A stretch of 64,000 bases of DNA from assembly GCA_036937835.1 (NCBI GenBank), contig CM072873.1:8982501-9046500 (forward strand), given 5' to 3'. Each line of letters begins with the position of its first letter. Position 1 is the first letter of the stretch. This document shows positions 25,031 to 38,300 of the stretch, in pieces. The DNA is from Pampus argenteus (lineage: Eukaryota; Chordata; Actinopteri; Scombriformes; Stromateidae). The position numbers and the translations under genes were made by a program. Under the pieces are notes generated by a model that did no database searches, was not told the origin of the DNA, and saw nothing but the letters and a program-made list of their open reading frames with translations.

Positions 25031-26491
25031 TTCAGTTTTTGGAAAAGGAATCCATGTGGTTGGTCAGCCAATTGAAACACTGATGCACTGCTTTTGGAAA
25101 GAGAGATGGTTTTCATGCTGGCATCATGACCATATTTAGTGCCTTATCGCACTACCAGACTACAAACTGTAGAGTCAATCTCATAACATTTACAGTTTTT
25201 GATCACTCTGATCAGTATTTATTAACCCCTGTGTGTTGTGACATCAGCCTTTTTTTTCAGCCAAGAGTACAGGACGATCTCATTAAATGTACCTTTTTAG
25301 TCCCAGAATCTAGACACCACTTAAAGCCATTTCGTTTTCACAGTTTTCATTTATTCTAATATAGTCTGGTATACAGCTACGTGCTTGTGCAATCACAAGG
25401 ATGGAAAAACTCCTGTCCAGCTACTTTCTGTTATTGGTTGTAATTTGGAAGTTGAGATTCAGCAGTATTTTCCCCTTTTTTTTCTATTTTTTTTTAAAGG
25501 CTGTGGGTAAGCTATTAATCAATACATAACTATGCCTAAGACAAACAAATGCAAAGCCCAGCCACCAATCTTCATAACAGAACAGCTACGCAAATGTAGA
25601 TTTATGGAGTAATTAATTCCTGGAGAATTTCTCCAAATGTAAGTGCATAAAGTGTGTTGCTGTGCTCTTTGCATCATTTGAATTCATGCACTGTGCTTAA
25701 TAATAATAAATAATAGATGGGTGCTTTTAAAGTGTGTGTGACCAAAGCCCTATAAATCTTTTTTCCTTTTTGTCACAGGGCTCTATTGTGCAATCTATTA
25801 AACACATGAATCATGCCGTTGCACTGGCTGATATGTTGCTTTATTGCAATTAACATTCATTTATTGAGTCATTCCCACATACCCTGTCCTGCTGATTAAA
25901 ATAGTGCTGCTGTCCATGTCTGAAGAGTCCATGACAATTACACAATTTACTCCAGTATGAGTAACATTTGCTGAAAACAACAACCTGAACTTTATCAGGT
26001 TTTTTTTTTAAAAGAAGAAATTTTAGTATCCATTAAATGAACTTGAATAATTTACCCCTGGAATAAAGGTCAAGTAAAAGATGTATTTTCTAATTCTCCA
26101 TGACAGGTAAGAAAACATCAGTGCGAGGGAAGTCCTTTTTACCCCAATCTGTGATGTGTGAGAAAAATGTCTTGGCTGGAGCTGTAAAGAAGAACTCACA
26201 TTATCTTAACCAGAGATCAGTGTGACCTGTAGAGGAGAAAGGGGAGGTGCTGAAAGCTTTATACAGCCACACATTTGGAGACTCTCTCTTTTAATGCCAT
26301 TGCATAACCGGTTGAGTTATTCCAGACACAGACTGAGAATAAAGGGAGCTTGACAGTGCCATCTAAAAAAGTTATTTATTGCGGTGTGTATTGGACAAAT
26401 ATTATGAGAAGGTCATTCGGATAGTAATGAACTCGTCATCGATTGGAAAAAGTCATTTTTGTTTCTCAGAAAGAATGCGGGCCCTCACGGC

Positions 26492-26500
26492 TATTTAAAA
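26492..26500 (+). promoter_or_regulatory. Possible TATA-like box
   Basis: TATTTAAAA lies 71 bases before the ATG of the small ORF at 26571. In an AT-rich region such words are common, so this only matters if that ORF is real. Confidence 0.2.
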
Positions 26501-26570
26501 TAAGACTTCTCACCTCAGATCAGTCTGGGGGATCGATCACGGACTCCAGTATAGTTACCAGCATTTCTAG

Positions 26571-26771
26571 ATGAAGCAACAGTTAACCTCATTAACAGCT
26601 GCTATCATACTCTGTCTGTTCGTGTCTCTGTGCATCTCTAAAAGAATTTTCCATTTTCAACAGGTTCAGGTTCTACAAAATCCAGTAAAGGGACCAAACT
26701 ATGATCCGTCTGCTTCTGCCTGTTGCTGTTGTTCCTCCGTATCCAGGATCCTCTCTGGAACAATAAATTAG
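26571..26771 (+). CDS. Candidate small secreted peptide, unrecognised
   Basis: A single open frame of 66 codons. The first about 23 residues look like a signal peptide: MKQQ then a hydrophobic core (about residues 8-22, LTAAIILCLFVSLCI). The rest is about 43 residues with a four-cysteine run (ACCCCSS) and basic residues just after the core. A TATA-like word lies at 26492. AATAAA at 26762-26767 overlaps the stop region, which is unusually tight for a mature mRNA. The start context is weak (T at -3). I know of no homologue. The alternative, a chance frame, is more likely. It sits between two LTR-like repeats. Confidence 0.2.
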   Translation: MKQQLTSLTAAIILCLFVSLCISKRIFHFQQVQVLQNPVKGPNYDPSASACCCCSSVSRILSGTIN

Positions 26772-27016
26772 AGTTGACTTCTTCTGCAGATCAGAAGTAG
26801 ATAGGTGGCCTTGTTGAAAGCTTATTTTTTTGTCTCTCAGTAATGCCCGCAGAACTCAGCAATGACTCTACAACTCTTTCATTTCCATATCTTACACAAT
26901 ATCCGAACACACTGAACAGAACCAAAAGCACAATCTCATGAAACAAATACCATCACAAGACATAAATTGCAAGTGAAGTGTCTACAGTTGCTTCATTTGT
27001 AATACAGCTTTGTTTT

Positions 27017-27470
27017 TGTCATGGTTCTGTCAGTTTGACTCTGTGTCCCTAGATTCCTGTTCTCCACCAGTTCACCAGATGCACTTTTCTCCCTGTGATG
27101 CGAGGACTTCTTTTTCTGGTTAGCTATGCATTGTTTGATATTTAAACTGATCACATCAATGTGTTCTTCTTGGGGTCCTAGTTAGTACTAACAGTAGTAT
27201 CTGCAAAGAACATCATATATGTCTTTCGGATGTTCTAGCAGCACTTTTGAATCATAGTGGTTTTGTTTTTTTCCTGCTTTCCCTTCACACCTGCCCTGCG
27301 TTGACCTCGTCAGCCCTGTCCTGCTTCCAGTGTTTCCCTCAGCCAATCAGCTCCTTCTGTTCTCAGTTTTGGTCACCTGTTGTCCATTCCCTCATTAGTT
27401 CTGTTAATATTTTTTAAGTCCTGGTTTTCTTTTTATTCTTGTCGGATCCTTTTTGTTCCTTTTGCCAAAA
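27017..27470 (+). mobile_element. LTR-like / solo-LTR-like repeat, copy 2
   Basis: It begins TGTCATGGTTCTGTCA and shares the CCTCGTCAGCCC and CTCAGCCAATCAG blocks with the copy at 24393, in the same orientation and about 2.6 kb away. It is diverged and lacks a clear right end. Confidence 0.5.
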
Positions 27471-27517
27471 TATTACTTAAAATATTCATAATAGTAGAAG
27501 TCCTGTTCGACTTGTCT

Positions 27518-27611
27518 CAAAGGGACACTTTAACATTTTGGGTAAAATGTTTGTTTGCTTGGACGAAATAAGACGTTATCTTAGCATAAACACTGGAAAA
27601 CTGGTCACTCT
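27518..27611. repeat. Fragment of teleost inverted/MITE-like repeat
   Basis: Blocks GGGACACTTTAACATTTTGG and TTATCTTAGCATAAACACTG correspond to the first part of the family seen better at 61873 and 62869. Confidence 0.55.
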
Positions 27612-30600
27612 TGGCAGGAAAGCAACAAAGTATCTTTTGAACAGATGCTTTCAAACTATAAAGTACTCAGAATTTCAATATTTTTTCCCACATATTCACA
27701 ATTGAAAAGTGAAAGTTTAAAGAAGAGGAAGCATAAATTAAACATGTACATATATGTAGACCACGTTGTGAGCTCTGTAATCAACAAACGTCGCAGTATT
27801 TATATATTTCAGGTTGACTCCCAGCTCGTTTACTCATGCGCTTCAGCTGCAGAGGCAGAGCTGCCTTTGTTGTGGGGCTTGTTCGTCCTGCTCAGACGGG
27901 CCATTAAAGTCACTAGATGACTGACAGCCAGCAATCAGAGAAAAGCGGGGGGCCTGTCTCTGTAACTGATGTCAAAAATAAATACGTCAAGTTTTGCAAG
28001 TTAGTTTTGGAAAGCTTACCACACGATGCGCGCCCAGAGAAACCAATAATTACATTTAGGCTTTAATTTAAAGCTCTCTTTAGTTTCACGAGCATCCACA
28101 GCTTGCACCTGCCAGAAAGCAGACGGCCACGGTCCCTTCATGACATCACTACACATGTGTAGTATAGCCTGCACCTTTCACCAATTAACACTTTTCTCAA
28201 CACAAAATGTCAATTCTTTAAAGCCTGCCAAAGGACTTTTAAGACTTTTTAGTCTTTTTTTTAGAGGAGGCTTTAAAAATCTCCATCATGCATCCAAAGA
28301 AATGTGCAATAAAAGTGACCTGTGCATGGCATCTCTGCCAGGACTCCCAGAGGACACAGGGGATCCCTCCTGTGGAAACACCTACACTGGTTTTCTTTAT
28401 GTTTCCCTCTATAGAGGCTGTGGATAAACACATCATCTCTTACAGAGCACGTTTGAAGATTTCATCTATACTGTAGTAGCTGTTACTGTTAGGAAGCTGC
28501 TGCTGCAATAACAGCTTGATGACTTTAAAATGTCAAATAAACCTTTTTATGATTGTGTCACATGTGATCATCCAGTTTATGTTGATCATATCATTGATAA
28601 CTTAAATCAACACTGAAGTTAGCAAAGGCTTGATTACCAAATGGACAAAGCAGCCAACTATCCCAGTGCACCCGAGGCCCTGAGTCTGCCTGATTTGCAA
28701 CCAAATCATTGGTGGTACTATATAAAAACATTGAGAGATAATCTGTACCAAATTTCTGGGATATCCATAATGTCAACCTCTATAGTAGCACTAGAGGAGA
28801 AGTCAGTAGGATTCTTCTTGATAATCCATCTAATCTAATCCATCTTGTTGTAGAGATATTCCAGTTTGGATCAACGAGCCGGACCCCTCAAGTGGCCTAG
28901 CATGACTAAAAACTAAAATATCTTTACTGAGTGGGGTTTTTAGTTGATATCCTTCAACAAACGAATGAACTTACCTGGGGCAGTACAGGGTAGTTTGGCA
29001 TCTGGGACTGGACAGGACTGGTTTGTGTTACTTGGATGGTGCACCATTCCACCCTTAATGGTCAGATATGTGTTTCATTTACTGTAATTCTATTTCAAAA
29101 ATAAAACACTAAAAGTTATCTTTGGTGATTTACTTAAGTAAAAAGTGAGTCTGGATTTCATGAATTAAAAAAATACTTCAAGCTGTCATCGGTATGAAAT
29201 AGAAATGTCTTCCATCCCTGCAGAACGTTGACCTACAAAATACAGACCTGCTGAGCAGCAGATACCAGGCACTGGAGAGGCCTCAGCGGTAATGAGCAAC
29301 AGCTGCCAAACCCTCTGCTCATCACCGCTTGTTATACAGTAGTTCTGCCTGAAGCGCAATGAGCTGAACAATGTAACTTCTTGCCATCTGAATCATCAGA
29401 AGCATGTTCAAGTACAGAAACTCTTACTTTTTTATTTTATTTATTTTTTTAACAAAATGCTGCTTTATTTCTCATCATCCTCCCACTGCTCCCTGTTCAG
29501 TCACAATCACATACATACATACATACATACATGTTTCATAGGTTTGGGATAGATAGGCGAACAGAAGAGGAAAAAGAGAGGGACATATCTGCATCTCTTA
29601 ACTGTCCACATGAAAATCTGTTGAAAACATTATTCTTAAATTTTATTTCTTCTTGCAGCCAACATGAAACATTTATTGACAAAGTTTTTTAGATTTTTTT
29701 TTAGTTTACATGCACTTTATTCTTTTTGCACGACTGACGTGTAGATATTTCTGACACATTTCCTTTAAGAATGAAGACAGCTGTCTTTATCCTCCATTCA
29801 CCAGAACCCTGGCAGCAAAGCGACAAATCAACAGGGATTCTCATTGCCCGCGACCTCTTCAGTATCTGCAAAACTATCCAGACCGAGTGATCTCAGCATG
29901 GGTGAAAATGTGTGAAAACAGTCAAGGGATTTAGGTGCACTCCGTTCTGGTTGGGATCAGGGTTGATTGTTGGCTGAATGGTTTTGAGGTGCGCGGGGTG
30001 TTTTGATAGGAGGTAAGTGACACGATGCCCGAAACCAACAGCAGATTATATATCTTACACATCTGTAGAAACTCTTAAAGAGACTCACCCACCAAGCATT
30101 TAGGAAATCCCGAGAGTCCCCAAGCACTGAGGCCAAAACTTAGAAATCTTGTGTTGTACTCCCCTTACTGCGAACATTATGGGTGATATCACCTTCGTTC
30201 GCATTTTGAACACTGCCACAGATGGGGATTCCTTTAAAAATTACGATTTATAAAAATTGCAATCAGTTTTACAGCTACATGCTGAGATACGAGCAAAAGT
30301 TACTAGACTAAAGGTGCTGTGTCAGTATGGTGGAAACAAGCTTTAAATCACAGAATATTTTCCTCACCACTCTGTCAAGGAGGAAGATGCAGCCATTAGC
30401 GAGTATTACGTTCATGCTCCTGTGCTGGAGAAAATAACTGGAAAAAATGAAGAATGCCAAACCGAAAAACAGGCGCCGCAAGCATGAAGTAAAAATAAAA
30501 AAGTGCAGACATGCGATGGGCTCGGGGCTGAAAACGTGTATATGTCTGATGTAAATCCATAATGTCCAGTTAAGATGTTAAAACCAGTTATTCTTTTTTT

Positions 30601-30630
30601 TTTTTTTTTTTTTTTACTCTTCATAGAAAA
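27612..30630. other. Intergenic stretch, no gene recognised
   Basis: Only short frames without signatures. It contains an ACAT microsatellite (29509-29532) and a T-run at 30594-30615. Confidence 0.6.
29509..29532. repeat. (ACAT)n microsatellite
   Basis: Six tandem ACAT units. Confidence 0.9.
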
Positions 30631-30900
30631 ATAAATCAAATCAAATCAAATCAAATTTTATTTATATAGCCCAAAATCACAAAATACATTTGTCTCAGAG
30701 GGCTTTACAATCTGTACAAGGAGTGACACCCTCTGTCCTTAGACCCTCGATTCGAGTGAGGAAAAACTTGCCCACCAAAAAACCTTTTAACAGGGAAAAA
30801 GGTGGAAGAAACCTCAGGAAGAGCCACAGAGGAGGGATCCCTCTCCCAGGACGGACAGACGTGCAATGGATGTCACAACTACATCCAACTATTATACAGT
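30631..30900 (-). mobile_element. Teleost retro-repeat 3' tail (LINE/SINE-like)
   Basis: It carries the motif TTTATTTATATAGC next to tandem TCAAA units, plus AGGGCTTTACAATCTGTACA and GGAAGAAACCTCAGGAAGAG. These are hallmarks of a very common fish repeat, recognised from memory. On the minus strand it ends in a 5-bp GATTT tandem tail, typical of target-primed retroelements. A relative lies in the opposite orientation at 59155. Confidence 0.7.
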
Positions 30901-31037
30901 GCAGACGATTGTATTCACAATACTCCACTTTTTCCAAAATGGATTCAATTAATTAAAAAAAAAATTCTACATATAGTACCTTATACTGACAACTTTAAAA
31001 ATGTTTATTTGAGGTTTTTGCAAATTTATTAAAAATT

Positions 31038-32353
31038 AAAACCGCAAGCGGTGTTGTAGTCCCTCGCTCATGCTGCCCGCCGCTGCCCGACGTGTTACAG
31101 AGGTGCTGCAACGCTTGAAAAATAAATGCGGCTGTGAGAAATGCAGGAATCTGTAGGATTTCAATAGGTTTTCAATGGGCAAAAAAGCCATTGGTTTTCA
31201 ATGGGTAAAAATGCCATTGGTTTTAAATGGGCAAAATTTACATTGGTTTTCAATGGGGAAAATTCCAATGGTTTTCAATGGGGAAAATTTCCATTGATTT
31301 TCAATGAGGGAAAATGAAATTGAAAATGGCAGACTCCCTGTTGGGAAAAGTAAATTTGCGCAAGAGACTTTTTTGTTCATCTCCTTAGTCTACACATGTG
31401 TACCTAGTTTCATGTTCCAACTCCATAAAAACCCTTATGGGAAGGGGTTTTTGAAAATTTCAAGGGGGCGCTGTGGAGCCATTTTTTGCCGTACATGGGC
31501 GTGGCTCAACGGGAAGGTGCGCGCCTTTGCCACGCTAGCAAATTTGGTGATCCAACGTGTTTCTTAAATTTGGTTTTATGCCGGCAAACTGTGAAACGTG
31601 TATTTTTGGCCAAAGGAATTGATAGACGCAATTTTTCTTGAGATCTAGCGGCCACGCCCTTTGAGCTACGGATGCGCAGAGCACAACGTAAGATTAGCTG
31701 AGTCTGGAGATGTTGTCAGCCAAATTTGAAGTGGATTGGCTGAAATTCCTCGGACGAGTTCGTTTTCAGTAGAGAAACTGAAATTCAAAATGGCCGACTT
31801 CCGGTTTGGAGTAGACCATTGGTGCCAGAGACTTTTTTGTTCATCTGGTTATGGTACACAAGTGTACCAATTTTCATGTTCCAACTCCATAAAAACCCTT
31901 ATGGGGAGGGGTTTTTGAAATGTTCTGGGGGGCGCTGTTGAGACATTTACATTACATGGGTGTGGCCCAATGGGATGTTAGAAGGTGCGCATCTTGTCTA
32001 TGCTGCCAAATTTGGTGATCCTACGTGTTTCTTAAAGGCGCAAAAAAGGGAAACTTATTTTTTGGCGCCAAAATCAAAAGACGGCGCGCCGCCACGCGGA
32101 CGCCATTGTACGTAGCTGCATGACGTTCATAATGGAGCTTCAGCAAGTGGTTATGGATGTTTTAGAAGTGGAATGAAATTGATGCATCGAAACATGTGGC
32201 GTCAGTATGTGTAAACGTAAAGGGTGGCGGCGTGGAGGCTATAAGCCCCGCCCATGGGCGTGGTCGGCATCAAACGACACAGGGCGTCACCCTTCACCTG
32301 TGTATGAAATTTGAAGGTGATAGGATTTTTTGAAAGGCGTCAAAAAGGCAAAC
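31038..32353 (+). repeat. Compound teleost interspersed repeat with internal duplication
   Basis: It starts near AACCGCAAGCGGTGTTGTAG. It contains GGGGGCGCTGTGGAGCCATT twice in related form, GTGGCTCAA/GTGGCCCAA, AACTCCATAAAAACCCTTAT twice, and a 26-bp minisatellite. The GGGGGCGCTRTNGAGCCATT word marks an abundant fish repeat family (from memory). Two related halves (31316-31573 and 31780-32040) are offset by about 464-468 bp. The element has no coding capacity. Its right end passes directly into the 7.25 kb tandem array. Confidence 0.65.
31167..31313 (+). repeat. 26-bp minisatellite
   Basis: Five to six units beginning GGTTTTCAATGGG, followed by an A-rich segment and CCATT; one unit is 25 bp. 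It lies inside the compound repeat. Confidence 0.9.
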
Positions 32354-35300
32354 GACAATAGCGATAAAGACAATAGAGATAAAGAGAATGACAATAGAGA
32401 TAAAGAGAATGACAATAGAGATAAAGACAATAGAGATAACGGGAATTACAATAGAGATAAAGACAATAGAGATAATAAGAGTGAAAATCGAGATAAAAAG
32501 AATGACAATAGAGATAAAGACAATAGAGATGAAGAGAATGACCATAGACATAACAGGAATGACAATAGAGATAAAGACAATAGAGATAAAGAGAATGACA
32601 ATAGAGATAAAGAGAATGACAATAGAGATAAAGACAATAGAGATAAAGAGAATGACAATAGAGATAAAGAGAATGACAATAGAGATAAAGAGAATGACAA
32701 TCGACATAACAGGAATGACAATAGAGATAAAGACAATAGAGATAAAGAGAATGAAAATAGAGATAAAGAGAATGACAATAGACATAACAGGAATGACAAT
32801 AGAGATAAAGACAATAGAGATAAAGAGAATGACAATCGACATAACAGGAATGACAATAGAGATAAAGACAATAGAGATAACAGGAATTACAATAGAGATA
32901 ACAGGAATGACAATAGAGATAAAGAGAATGACAATAGAGATAAAGACAATAGAGATAAAGAGAATGACAATAGACATAACAGGAATGACAATAGAGATAA
33001 AGACAATAGAGATAACAGGAATTACAATAGAGATAAAAGGAATGACAATAGAGATAAAGACAATAGAGATAAAGAGAATGACAATCGAGATAAAGACAAT
33101 AGAGATAAAGACAATAGAGATAATGAGAATGACAATAGAGATAAAGAGAATGACAATCGACATAACAGGAATGACAATAGAGATAAAGACAATGAAAATA
33201 GAGATATAGAGAATGACAATAGACATAACAGGAATGACAATAGAGATAAAGAGAATGACAATCGACATAACAGGAATGATAATAGAGATAAAGACAATAG
33301 AGATAAAGAGAATGACAATCGACATAACAAGAATGACAATAGAGATAAAGACACTAGAGATAACAGGAATTACAATAGAGATAACAGGAATGACAATAGA
33401 GATAAAGACAATAGAGATAAAGAGAATGACAATAGAGATAAAGAGAATGACAATAGAGATAACAGGAATGACAATAGAGATAAAGACAATAGAGATAACA
33501 GGAATTACAATAGAGATAACAGGAATGACAATAGAGATAAAGACAATGACAATAGAGATAAAGACAATAGAGATAAAGAGAATGACAATAGAGATAAAGA
33601 GAATGACAATCGACATAACAGGAATCACAATAGAGATAAAGACAATAGAGATAAAGAGAATGAAAGTAGAGATAAAGAGAATGACAATAGACATAACAGG
33701 AATGACAATAGAGATAACAGGAATTACAATAGAGATAACAGGAATGACAATAGAGATAAAGACAATAGAGATAAAGAGAATGACAATAGACATAAAGACA
33801 ATAGAGATAAAGAGAATGACAATAGAGATAAAGAGAATGACAATCGACATAACAGGAATGACAATAGAGATAAAGACAATAGAGATAAAGAGAATGACAA
33901 TAGAGATAAAGAGAATGACAATCGACATAACAGGAATGACAATAGAGATAAAGACAATAGAGATAACAGGAATTACAATAGAGATAACAGGAATGACAAT
34001 AGAGATAAAGAGAATGACAATAGAGATAAAGACAATAGAGATAAAGAGAATGACAATAGAGATAAAAGAGAATGACAATCGACATAACAGGAATGACAAT
34101 AGAGATAAAGACAATAGAGATAAAGAGAATGACAATAGAGATAAAGAGAATGACAATAGACATAACAGGAATGACAATAGAGATAAAGACAATAGAGATA
34201 AAGACAATGACAATAGAGATAACAGGAATGACAATAGAGATAAAGACAATAGAGATAACGGGAATTACAATAGAGATAACAGGAATGACAATAGACATAA
34301 AGACAATAGAGATAAAGAGAATGACAATCGACATAACAGGAATGACAATAGAGATAAAGACAATAGAGATAAAGAGAATGACAATCGACATAACAGGAAT
34401 GACAATAGAGATAAAGACAATAGAGATAACAGGAATTACAATAGAGATAACAGGAATGACAATAGAGATAAAGACAATAGAGATAAAGAGAATGACAATA
34501 GACATAACAGGAATGATAATAGAGATAAAGACAATAGAGATAAAGAGAATGACAATAGAGATAAAGAGAATGACAATAGAGATAAAGAGAATGACAATAG
34601 AGATAAAGACAATAGAGATAAAGAGAATGACAATCGACATAACAGGAATGACAATAGAGATAAAGACAATAGAGATAAAGAGAATGAAAATAGAGATAAA
34701 GAGAATGACAATAGACATAACAGGAATGACAATAGAGATAAAGACAATAGAGAATGACAATCGACATAACAGGAATGACAATAGAGATAAAGAGAATGAC
34801 AATAGAGATAAAGACAATAGAGATAAAGAGAAAGACAATAGAGATAAAGAGAATGACAATAGAGATAAAGAGAATGACAATCGACATAACAGGAATGACA
34901 ATAGAGATAAAGACAATAGAGATAAAGAGAATGACAATAGAGATAAAGAGAATGATAATCGACATAACAGGAATGACAATAGAGATAAAGACAATAGAGA
35001 TAACATGAATTACAATAGAGATAACAGGAATGACAATAGAGATAAAGAGAATGACAATAGAGATAAAGAGAATGACAATAGACATAACAGGAATGACAAT
35101 AGAGATAAAGACAATAGAGATAAAGAGAATGACAATAGAGATAAAGAGAATGGGAATAGAGATAAAGACAATAGAGATAAAGAGAATGACAATAGAGATA
35201 AAAGAGAATGACAATCGACATAACAGGAATGACAATAGAGATAAAGACAATAGAGATAAAGAGAATGACAATAGAGATAAAGAGAATGACAATCGACATA

Positions 35301-38300
35301 ACAGGAATGACAATTGAGATAAAGACAATAGAGATAACGGGAATTACAATAGAGATAACAGGAATGACAATAGAGATAAAGACAATAGAGATAAAGAGAA
35401 TGACCATAGACATAACAGGAATGACAATAGAAATAAAGACAATAGAGATAAAGAGAATGACAATAGAGATAAAGACAATAGAGATAACAGGAATGACAAT
35501 AGAGATACAGAGAATGACACTAGACATATCAGGAATGACAATAGAGATAAAGAGAATGACAATAGAGATAAAGACAATAGAGATAAAGAGAATGACAATA
35601 GAGATAAAGACAATAGAGATAACGGGAATTACAATAGAGATAACAGGAATGACAATAGAGATAAAGACAATAGAGATAAAGAGAATGACCATAGATATAA
35701 CAGGAATGACAATAGAGATAAAGACAATAGAGATAAAGAGAATGACAATAGAGATAAAGACAATAGAGATAACAGGAATGACAATAGAGATACAGAGAAT
35801 GACACTAGACATAACAGGAATGACAATAGAGATAAAGACAATAGAGATAAAGAAAATGACAATAGAGATAAAGAGAATGACAATAGAGATAAAGAGAATG
35901 ACAATAGAGATAAAGAGAATGACAATCGACATAACAGGAATGACAATAGAGATAAAGACAATAGAGATAAAGAGAATGAAAATAGAGATAAAAAGAATGA
36001 CAATAGACATAACAGGAATGACAATAGAAATAAAGACAATAGAGATCAAGAGAATGACAATCGACATAACAGGAATGACAATAGAGATAAAGACAACAGA
36101 GATAACAGGAATTACAATAGAGATAACAGGAATGACAATAGAGATAAAGAGAATGACAATAGAGATAAAGAGAATGACAATAGAGATAAAGAGAATGACA
36201 ATAGAGATAAAGACAATAGAGATAACGGGAATTACAATAGAGATAACAGGAATGACAATAGAGATACAGACAATAGAGATAAAGAGAATGACCATAGACA
36301 TAACAGGAATGACAATAGAGATAAAGACAATAGAGATAAAGAGAATGACCATAGACATAACAGGAATGACAATAGAGTTAAAGACAATAGAAATAAAGAG
36401 AATGACAATAGAGATAAAGACAATAGAGATAAAGAGAATGACAATAGACATAACAGGAATGACAATAGAGATAAAGACAATAGAGATAAAGAGAATGACA
36501 ATAGAGATAAAGAGAATGACAATCGACATAACAGGAATGACAATAGAGATAAAGACAATAGAGATAAAGAGAATGAAAATAGAGATAAAGAGAATGACAA
36601 TAGAGATAAAGAGAATGACAATCGACATAACAGGAATGACAATAGAGATAAAGACAACAGAGATAACAGGAAATACAATAGAGATAACAGGAATGACAAT
36701 AGAGATAAAGAGAATGACAATAGAGATAAAGAGAATGACAATAGAGATAACAGGAATGACAATAGAGATAAAGAGAATGACAATAGAGATAAAGAGAATG
36801 ACAATAGAGATAACAGGAATGACAATAGAGATAAAGAGAATGACAATAGAGATAAAGACAATAGAGATAAAGAGAATGACAATCGACATAACAGGAATGA
36901 CAATAGAGATAAAGACAATAGAGATAACGGGAATTACAATAGAGATAACAGGAATGACAATAGAGATAAAGAGAATGACAATAGAGATAACGGGAATTAC
37001 AATAGAGATAACAGAAATGACAATAGAGATAAAGAGAATGACAATAGAGATAAATACAATAGAGATAAAGGGAATGACAATAGACATAACAGGAATGACA
37101 ATAGAGATAAAGACAATAGAGATACAGAGAATGACAATCGACATAACAGGAATGACAATAGAGATAAAGACAATAGAGATAACGGGAATTACAATAGAGA
37201 TAACAGGAATGACAATAGAGATAAAGAGAATGACAATAGAGATAAAGACAATAGAGATAAAGAGAATGACAATAGAGATACAGAGAATGACAATCGACAT
37301 AACAGGAATGACAATAGAGACAAATACAATAGAGATAAAAAGAATGACAATAGAGATAAAGAGAATGACAATAGAGATAAAGAGAATGACAATAGACATA
37401 ACAGGAATGACAATAGAGATAAAGACAATAGAGATAAAGAGAATGACAATAGAGATAAAGAGAATGACAATAGAGATAAAGACAATAGAGATAAAGAGAA
37501 TGACAATCGACATAACAGGAATGACAATAGAGATAAAGACAATAGAGATAACGGGAATTACAATAGAGATAACAGGAATGACAATAGAGATAAAGAGAAT
37601 GACAATAGAGATAAAGACAATAGAGATAAAGAGAATGACAATAGAGACAAAGAGAATGACAATAGAGATAAAGACAATAGAGATAACGGGAATTACAATA
37701 GAGATACCAGTTATGACAAAAGAGATAAAGACAATAGAGATAAAGACAATAGAGATAAAGAGAATGACAATAGAGATAAAAGAGAATGACAATAGACATA
37801 ACAGGAATGACAATAGAGATAAAGACAATAGACATAAAGAGAATGACAATAGACATAACAGGAATGACAATAGAGATAAAGACAATAGAGATAAAGAGAA
37901 TGACAATCGACATGACAGGAATGACAATAGAGATAAAGAGAATGACAATAGAGATAAAGAGAATGACAATAGACATAACAGGAATGACAATAGAGATAAA
38001 GACAATAGAGATAAAGAGAATGACAATAGACATAACAGGAATGACAATAGAGATAAAGACAATAGAGATAAAGAGAATGACAATAGAGACAAAGAGAATG
38101 ACAATAGAGATAAAGACAATAGAGATAACGGGAATTACAATAGAGATAACAGGAATGACAATAGAGATAAAGAGAATGACAATACAGATAAAGACAATAG
38201 AGATAAAGAGAATGACAATAGAGATAAAGACAATAGAGATAAAGAGAATGACAACAGAGATAAAGACAATAGAGATGAAGAGAATGACAATAGAGACAAA

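Larger units (their letters stand above)
25031..27016. other. Stretch between two LTR-like copies
   Basis: I see no gag, protease, reverse transcriptase or integrase motif and no primer-binding-site-like sequence after the left copy. The pair therefore does not look like one intact element. A small signal-peptide ORF is listed separately (26571). Confidence 0.5.

Noticed and set aside
25031..27016. Internal region of a complete LTR retrotransposon
   Set aside because: No gag/pol motifs, primer-binding-site or polypurine tract seen between the two LTR-like copies.
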